DNA of 64,000 nt from Siphonodentalium dalli (lineage: Eukaryota; Mollusca; Scaphopoda; Gadilida; Siphonodentaliidae): positions 153,229,151 to 153,293,150 of the forward strand of contig CP136068.1 of NCBI GenBank assembly GCA_032622095.1, given 5' to 3'. Position numbers and translations under genes: made by a program. Positions within the stretch are counted from its first letter, which is position 1. Each line of letters starts with the position of its first letter. The notes under the pieces were generated by a model. That model was not told the origin of the DNA and ran no database searches. It saw only the letters and a program-made list of their open reading frames with translations. Of this stretch, positions 56,901-64,000 are shown piece by piece.

Positions 56901-57410
56901 CATGATCTTATCCACAAATTACGTCAATTGTCCTTTCCATTCGAATGGTAGTTAGACATGTTCAATAAAACTGTCAAACGAATCCTCATATATATGTGGC
57001 GGAAACATTATTTATGTTATCGAATCAATGTATGTCTAGAATCCTAGAAAAATGACAATTAATTTTTAAAAACACACGATGAATTTATGTTAGCGTGACA
57101 CAACTTTGAAATTCGATATATCTAACCATCGAAACCTCATAGTATGCTATATATAGGCTCATCTTATTATACCCTGGAGAGATAATATACCAGTGGTAGC
57201 TTTTTATGTCAATTCGGATGGGGCATCCCCAACAGTATAATTGTTTGTTTTTTTCACGTTCCGACTGGGACCAAAAAACAATGAACAATCGGCTGAATTT
57301 ATTAAATGAAATTTATGAGCAAACAGTTCTGGAGCTTGAACTGCTATACAGTTCACACACTGCTACCGTTATCTTGTTCGATACATATACCGGGTGAAAA
57401 TTGTTGTGTG
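53909..57410. other. S_B sequence without a recognisable gene
   Basis: Collinear with 22430-26400. ATAAAGAGCGT at about 55190. Short frames are not conserved in S_A. Confidence 0.5.
55810..56210. repeat. Exceptionally conserved 390 bp block, S_B copy
   Basis: Counterpart of 24350-24740; differences are isolated single bases, in contrast to its flanks. Confidence 0.6.
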
Positions 57411-58487
57411 AAAACCCTTCCCCGGAATGGTTCTTGGGCATATACCTAAGATCATTGAAATCCGACCTGACTGAGATACAGAGCCTTAAAGTGATGTGAA
57501 ACACTCCGCTGGGGTGTCCAGAGAAATTTAAGTAGCAAATACTTTTGCCCAAAATAGTTATTTTCATAAACTTGATATCCAAACAGGTAGAACACAGCCC
57601 CATTAATTGTTATAATCGATGTAGATGCTGTGAATATTGTTGGCGGAAACATTGCCTTATGTTTATCACCCAATAATTCGTCACGAAAAAAGAAGGGTAA
57701 ATATTTACATTTGTGCATATAGTTCAGACGGTGTGTTCTCTGAAATGGCAAAGTCTATATGTTGTGTGAAAACCCTTCCTCGTGGTGGTTCCTAGGCATA
57801 CCTAAGATCTTTGAAATCCGACCTGTGGTGACTGAGGTACAGAGCCTTAAAGTGATGTGAAACACTCCGATGTATTCGACAATCCTATAGTTCATTGTTT
57901 TATTCTCCTTGTGTGAGACACAGGTCCCCTGAACAAAATTTACCCCAATTTTGTATCTGCTGACCTGTGAGTGGAGATAGTATTTGGATTCAAACTTATA
58001 CAAGTTGTATATGTGCTGAATAATTTTTTTACGAACGAAGGGACGCACGGATACCACCGATGTCAATGTCCTTCGCCATGTGTTGAATTTTTGAAGTTGA
58101 AGTTTTTTTAAGGGTATATAATTCCTGTGCCACTGAATATTGTCATTTTGTGTATTTGTTGATAGTATCGCGCTCCTGCACAAAACACTTATGCATTGTT
58201 ATATATAGTAAGTTCAAATCTAATTTGCAAAACGCGAATTTTTTAATTCAAGCATTTTCAAAAAATATAGTTGACTATTTTTGCGGATATATGCTATGAT
58301 TAAATCTGCGCGTATTCGAGTGATGTTGATACTATGAATTTATAATAAAAATGGACGGGAAGTAAATTTGCAGTAAGAGTGACTGACGCATGTAGTTCGA
58401 TTTACATGTAGATCTGACATGAATATGTGTAGTCATCCCATATATAGTTGACCATTTTTGCGGATATATGTCACGAAGTAATCTTTA
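57411..58487. other. S_B sequence without a recognisable gene
   Basis: Contains a direct repeat: AACCCTTCC...GGTTCTTGGGC...TGAAATCCGACCTG near 57410 recurs near 57770, with CAGAGCCTTAAAGTGATGTG at 57480 and 57840. The S_A Helitron-like series is absent here. Confidence 0.5.
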
Positions 58488-58497
58488 CACATATTTG

Positions 58498-59151
58498 TTG
58501 TTGAGTCGTTTCCGACCGAAGGCCGGGTAGGGTGGTCGGACTGCAGTGTGCAAGTCCCTTCACCCTTCCTTGTTTTTTCCCGATGAAAATCGAACATGTT
58601 GGCTGTCGTAGGTGTTGTGGTTGGAGGCAAGGCGGCGAAAGCGTGGTGGAGGAGTCTTAGCGGCGGTTGTTTTGTTTCTTTCTATTTCTCTTTCTCTTTT
58701 TTGGCGGTGGTTCGGATGGTGATGTTTGCAAACTTGGAGTCGGGCGATTCATGATCTTTTCGGTTTCGGCTTGTACTAATTCGGATTTTCTTACTGCTTC
58801 TTGTGCTCTCGCTACAATTTCCATTAAGTTCTTTTGTCTTTCTTCTTTTTCGGAGTCGGATGTGTCGTCGGATTCGGGGTCGTAGTCAGAGTCGGAATCA
58901 GATGTGTCGTCGGGGTTGGAGTCAGAAGTGTCTTCGGGGTTGGAGTCAGATGTGTCTTCGGAGTCGGAGTCGGAAGTGTCGTCGGAGTCGGATGTATCTT
59001 CGGGGTCGGATGTTGGTGCTTCGTTTGCTGTAGGAGAGGCAGGTGAAGACTCCGGTTCGGTGTAATCCGGCGTCTTCGGGTTGAAATAGGAGATGTCCGC
59101 GTCTATCCGTGGCGATGGGGAGTCCATTACCACTTCGGGCGGTGAGTCGAT
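58498..59151 (-). mobile_element. ORF1-only retroposon, copy 4, 5'-truncated, present only in S_B
   Basis: Inverted relative to the others; flanked by CACATATTTG (58488-58497 and 59152-59161). The minus-strand 3' end is the usual CGACTCAACAA; the 5' end is cut inside the ORF at IDSPPEVV. S_A has one intact target near 28285. 5' truncation plus a 10 bp duplication indicates target-primed reverse transcription. Confidence 0.85.
58657..59151 (-). pseudogene. Retroposon ORF, copy 4, truncated N-terminus
   Basis: About 165 codons from IDSPPEVV through the DTSDS repeats, coiled segment and PPKKRKRNRKKQNNRR, then stop. Flanking DNA supplies a chance in-frame ATG at 59202. No internal stop, so the insertion is young. 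Confidence 0.65.
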
Positions 59152-59189
59152 CACATATTTGTAGACGGATGTTGTGGATTTTAGCAACA

Positions 59190-59520
59190 ATTCCCATGTC
59201 AACTCTCGGAGGGTGGATTATCACCCTATATGTCAGGTGATATGCGCGCCTCCATGTGAGATCACGTGTCGGAAACTTTCAATTCTCACGTAAACCCTCG
59301 AAGGGTGGATTAGGACACCATCATACATGATAGTTGCCCCTCGATATGGTGTCGTGTGTCCGATCCTTACAATTCGTATGTAAACAATCGAAGGGCGTAT
59401 TATCACCCCATATCACGTGATATTTGCGTCTCGATGTGGTGTCGTGTGTCCGTTCCTTACAATTCTCATGTAAACCCCCGAAGGGCGTATTATCACCCTT
59501 TGTCACGTGATAATGGCCGA
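59190..59520 (+). repeat. Right inverted satellite array of S_B
   Basis: Three units with TGTAAACCCTCGAAGGGTGG and TCACGTGATATTTGCG; reverse complement of 44160-44520. Confidence 0.72.
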
Positions 59521-60439
59521 AATCACAATAAAATAGTAAATTTAAAATTCACAACAAGCAAAACAAAAACAACCAATTAAAAATGGAGAAGGAAAGTAAA
59601 AACAATACGACGAAAGACGGGAAAGTGACACTTTTTGGTAAGATGTTTTAATGGTTACTTTCTGTTTAATTTCGAGACAAGTCGAGTCTTTCCCCGACAA
59701 TAAAAATGAAGAAATTCTTAAGTTTTTTCGTTTCCGTTAATAAATAAATATACCCCATCCGATTTGACACAATCAAATAAAATGTATACGCGAAAATAAT
59801 CACATCCATCCCATGGGGCCATTTGTGGCAAATTTTGATTCTCAGATATTAACTTTCGACAGAGACAATTTTACAACGTTTCGATTTTTTTCGGATGCGC
59901 AATGTTTAAATGTCAGCTCTGATTAACAGCGTTCATTATTTCGTTGAACAAACCGGAACATTTTAAAGAGCGTTTTTAATTATGAGCTTTTGTTTTTACT
60001 AGTTCTCGTCAAATATATCTAGGATGTCTCAGGGTATCTTGGTAGATTTTTTGCCTGTGTGATATGAATGATATTGTTCATCTACCCGATGAGCGGAAAT
60101 ATTTCTCCCGATTTGTTTTTAATTTGGAATCAAATCGGGTGGGTGCCTGTTTACTCTAGCCTAATTCGAGGTTGTTTTGGTAGCACCATTTCTTTGCTCC
60201 CATTGCCCCATCATAATGTGTGTAACAAATAGACACTTGTTTTTCGAGTTTATTAAATAATAAGTAATATGTGGCGATATTCTTCAACTTGAATCCCATT
60301 GACAATGATTTGTGGTTGGAATTGAAAAATGAGAGTCAGAAAACTAAAAAGCCACAAAGTTTAATGTACTTTTAACAAACAATTTGTAAATAAAACAATA
60401 TTTTTAAAGATGCCTGGTCCGATTAAACACACCATATTG

Positions 60440-60700
60440 TTATTTCTACGTATACGGAGGTGAAAATATCTGAATTGAGTCAAGGAACCCAATTCCAAAG
60501 CTCAGATATAGTAGACCGATCACACGTGGAAGATGATGTTTTATATTTGTGATGCCACGTGTTGGAGAATTCCAGTGTGAACCAGGCATAACCATATATG
60601 GAAATCGAAGTGTAGAAAATACAGAATTCAAAAATAGAATCTAACAGCTCTGACCTTCGAAAGGTGGATTCATCTCCTTAAATTAAAATAGGGGTTTTAA
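60440..60700. mobile_element. Inverted-repeat MITE, S_B copy 1
   Basis: AAGGAACCCAATTCCAAAGC and the inverted CCTTCGAAAGGTGGATTCATC at the right. Contains the sequence GACCGATCACACGTGGAAG not present at 29645. Confidence 0.55.
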
Positions 60701-61900
60701 ATCGGATGGGTATATATCTTTAACTATCTGGGTGTGTATAATTCAGGGTTTTTTTTAAATTTAATTATGCTGTTATTTTTGTTTTTATCAAAAACTCGGT
60801 GTAACCGTGGTCTGTTTCAAGTACTTTATTTAATAATAAAAAACATTCCCATTATTCCTATGTTGTCCAGTTATGCATGCAAAATGGCGACTTAAGGCGT
60901 AGGTATCAGCATTTACCTTTTACCGGATTGAGAGATTCGATTATTTTTACGGATAAATGTCATAAGAAATTACCACTTGTATAGGAACACTTCTAATAAG
61001 ATTTTTACATCCTTAAATTAACACGACGCCCATGGTTCGGCAAACCAAGAGTGGCCCAACATCGCCTTGACATGGGGTCATCACAGATCGGTGTGAACGT
61101 GTGCGTCAGCACGCGTGATGTCAACTTCGAAGGTTTGTCTACCTTTTGTGGTGCATTTGTATTCGCCGAGAAGAGTGCAATGGTGTAATTTCAAGTCGTC
61201 TCTTGAGCCTCTGGAACAAAGCTTCAAGATTTATTATTCTATTCTAACAAGATGACATAATAGAGATGAATGTGGTGGTCCTTATACATAAATAATAATA
61301 TACATCGTAATGCCAAAAAATATATAAAATAAAACATCACGAATTAGTCCATCGATTGCAGAACTCATTCCAAATTTTGTTGGCTTCCCTCTATTCCGTA
61401 AAGATGTTCGCGATATAGATATAGTATACGGTTTGTCTTTGGTAGGTGGGGACATATTACAGACACATATGATATTTTTTACCTTGGCCATTTTTGGGAC
61501 ATATATGACTGATTTTGTTTTCATTTTAACACGTTTTTGCCGACCATTTTTCGACACCCACCCCCTAGAATCACGAAATAAATTGCAATGTGTCCATGAG
61601 TTTTATGTACGGATTGACCTAAACTGACAAATGCCGGATATTTAGTAATGTTACGATGAGAAACAATCTATACTGGCTGTCTAAATGTAGTCATAAGTCC
61701 AAAAGTAGTTGAACAATCTGGAGCTGCGGAAAAAAATGTTTGGGTCCTCTTGACCACACTCTCACCTCCTCATATGTGCTCGGATTTTTTACCCCCCCCC
61801 CCCCACCCAAGCAAAAGAAAAATGAGCAAAAAAAGCAATCACCACCATTCGTATCATATGGGCATCACAAAAACCATCAGTAAGTTATACGGCGAATAGT
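60483..61900. repeat. Terminal S_B segment, first tandem copy
   Basis: Repeated at 62178-63552 with an offset of 1695 bases at the left. The copies agree closely, with small deletions (for example near 61700 versus 63400). Confidence 0.8.
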
Positions 61901-61961
61901 ATCACAAAATCTCATAATTGAGAACGCTCTTTATTTTCTAGTGCTTCTTAACGGAAGCATG

Positions 61962-62172
61962 GACGCTCTTTATAAGAGGCGACGGAAGCTATAAATAAGA
62001 GGCGGTGGAAGCATAGACGCTCTTTATAAGAGGCGACGGACGCTATAAATAAGAGGCGGCGGAAGCATAGACGCTCTTTATAAGAGGCGACGGAAGCTAT
62101 AAATAAGAGGCGGCGGAAGCATCGACGCTCTTTATAAGAGGTGACGCAAGCACTGACGCTCTTTATAAGAGG
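61962..62172. repeat. 54 bp tandem array built on the AAAGAGCGTC motif
   Basis: Three full units (61962-62015, 62016-62069, 62070-62123) and two partial ones. Each begins GACGCTCTTTATAAGAGGCG and also contains CTATAAATAAGAGGCGG. It sits exactly at the junction between the two 1.4 kb tandem copies. Confidence 0.88.
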
Positions 62173-62177
62173 TTATC

Positions 62178-63552
62178 AGGAACCCAATTTCAAAGCTCAG
62201 ATATAGTAGACCGATCACACGTGGAAGATGATGTTTTATATTTGTGATGCCACGTGTTGGAGAATTCCAGTTTGAACCAGGCATAACCATATATGGAAAT
62301 CGAAGTGTAGAAAATACAGAATTCAAAAATCGAATCTAACAGCTCTGAACTTCGAAAGGTGGATTCATCTCCTTAAATTAAAATAGGGGTTTTAAATCGG
62401 ATGGGTATATATCTTTAACTATCTGGGTGTGTATAATTCAGGGTTTTTTTTTAATTTAATTATGCTGTTATTTTTGTTTTTATCAAAAACTCGGTGTAAC
62501 TGTGGTCTGTTTCAAGTACTTTATTTAATAATAAAAAACATTCCCATTATTCCTATGTTGTCCGGTTATGCATGCAAAATGGCGACTTTAGGCGTTGGCA
62601 TCAGCATTGACCTTTTACCGGATTGAGAGATTCGATTATTTTTACGGATAAATGTCATAAGAAATTACCACATGTATAGGAACACTTCTAATAAGATTTT
62701 TACATCCTTAAATTAACACGACGCCCATGGTTCGACACACCAAGAGTGGCCCAACATCGCCTTGACATGGGGTCATCACAGATCGGTGTGAACGTGTGTG
62801 CGTCAGCACGCGTGATGTCAACTTCGAAGGCTTGTCTACCTTTTGTGGTGCATTTGTATTCGCCGAGAAGAGTGCAATGGTGTAATTTCAAGTCGTCTCT
62901 TGAGCCTCTGGAACCAAGCTTCAAGATTTATTATTCTATTTCTAACAAGATGACATAATAGAGATGAATGTGGTGGCCCTTATACATAAATAATAATATA
63001 CATCGTAATGCCAAAATATATATAAAATAAAACATCACGAATTAGTCCATCGATTGCAGAACTCATTCGAAAAATTCATAATTTGTTTTTGCTTCCCTCT
63101 ATTCCGTAAAGATGTTCGCGATATAGATATAGTATACGGTTTGTCTTTGGTAGGTGGGGACATATTACAGACACGTATGATATGTTTTACCTTTGGCCAT
63201 TTTTGGGACATATGACTGATTTAGTTTCCATTTTAACACGTTTTTGCCGACCATTTTTCGACACCCACCCCCTAGAATCACGAAATAAATTGCAATGTGT
63301 CCATGAGTTTTATGTACGGATTGACCTAAACTGACAAATGCCGGATATTTAGTAATGTTACGATGAGAAACAATCTATACTGGCTGTCTAAATGTAGTCA
63401 TAAGACCACACTCTCACCTCCTCATATGTGCTCGGATTTTTTACCCCCCCCCCTCCCACCCAAGCAAAAGAAAAATGACAAAAAAAAAGCAATCACCACC
63501 ATTCGTATCATATGGGCATCACCAAAACCATCAGTAAGTTATACGTCGAATT
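62178..63552. repeat. Terminal S_B segment, second tandem copy
   Basis: Second copy of 60483-61900, including the inverted-repeat MITE (to about 62400) and the C-tract region near 63444. Confidence 0.8.
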
Positions 63553-64000
63553 ACATTTGACACAGAACGCGAGGCTCTATTTCCAATTTTTAATAAATCA
63601 CTATATTCTTTATTGAAACTGAGAACAATTAAAAAAAATTCTAGACCATCAGTCATGAAAAGAACTTGTCGTTTCCTTAAATACATTCAACAGACCGTTG
63701 GAACCTCTCCTGGTTAGCCAACGGACGGACCAGGCTGGCAACCTGTCAATCTGCCATATCATACAGTTCTATATACTAGTTTGTTAAATCCTGTGCCATG
63801 CGCCGACAAGTGGGTCCCTATATAAGCGGGAAAAGACTAATCAAATTGTCAAATTTAGCCAGTGCCAATAATTTGGTCTACTCCACTACCCCCCCCCCCC
63901 CCAAAGCAACAATAAGAATCGAGACTCCACTTCTCCGCGCGTGGCTAAGGATAGGTATTGTTTATTGTCATTCAGGTTTGTTTGTTTTTTCTTTTCTTCG
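63553..64000. other. Window end, no gene seen
   Basis: Unique within the window; a C tract at about 63889-63902. No recognisable open frame. Confidence 0.4.

Larger units (their letters stand above)
43496..61985. repeat. Segmental repeat block S_B, about 18.5 kb
   Basis: Direct-orientation copy of S_A. Larger because of a Helitron-like pair (44737-45772), two LINE tails (49970, 52480) and retroposon copies 3 and 4; smaller where S_A carries its own hAT, TTAA and Helitron-like insertions. Confidence 0.85.

Noticed and set aside
1-64000. tRNA, rRNA and snRNA genes
   Set aside because: I looked for cloverleaf-like segments with A and B boxes and for rRNA landmarks and saw none; a covariance-model scan could still find a short one.

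Overview
This is a eukaryotic, clearly metazoan, AT-rich and repeat-dense window. The only conventional genes I can support are two complete, intron-containing copies of a PR/SET-domain C2H2 zinc-finger gene that looks most like PRDM14. The rest is almost entirely transposable-element and segmental-duplication sequence. The style of the repeats (TTAA-flanked MITEs, hAT MITEs, Helitron-like elements in head-to-tail series, LINE fragments, a basic/acidic retroposon ORF) suggests a lophotrochozoan such as a mollusc. That placement is inference, not proof.

Layout. (1) 1-4.07 kb: TTAA-flanked MITEs carrying paired long hairpins. (2) 4.09-12.43 kb, minus strand: PRDM14-like gene A, seven coding exons, 507 aa, with a TATA/CCAAT/E-box/CRE promoter; a 0.9 kb hAT element and a TTAA MITE lie in intron 3, and another TTAA MITE begins 18 bases beyond the stop codon. 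(3) 13.0-14.1 kb: a dispersed repeat and a 377 bp hAT MITE with a perfect 8 bp target duplication. (4) 14.13-31.48 kb: block S_A, about 17.4 kb without a recognisable host gene, containing inverted ~95 bp satellite arrays, TTAA, hAT and Helitron-like insertions, and a retroposon with one open reading frame. (5) 32.17-39.27 kb, plus strand: PRDM14-like gene B, seven coding exons with the same phases, 508 aa and the same promoter plan. (6) 39.3-43.5 kb: small fold-back elements and a third, degenerate PRDM14-like intron-1 fragment. (7) 43.50-62.0 kb: block S_B, a direct-orientation copy of S_A with its own insertions (a tandem Helitron-like pair, LINE tails, two further retroposon copies). (8) 61.96-63.55 kb: a 54 bp tandem array and a second copy of the S_B terminal 1.4 kb.

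The two genes face away from each other (head to head, about 20.4 kb apart) while the long spacer S is repeated in direct orientation, so one simple duplication does not explain the locus. Both genes keep open frames, splice sites, zinc ligands and promoter boxes. Their differences cluster in linkers, which argues that both are under selection. Comparing S_A with S_B gives several paralogous filled/empty sites that date and delimit the mobile elements. The most novel item is a ~0.95 kb retroposon (four copies) that encodes a single ~240-270 aa protein with no reverse transcriptase, has a constant 3' end, and has 10-13 bp target-site duplications at two copies: an ORF1-only retroposon, possibly mobilised by a LINE whose fragments are also present here.
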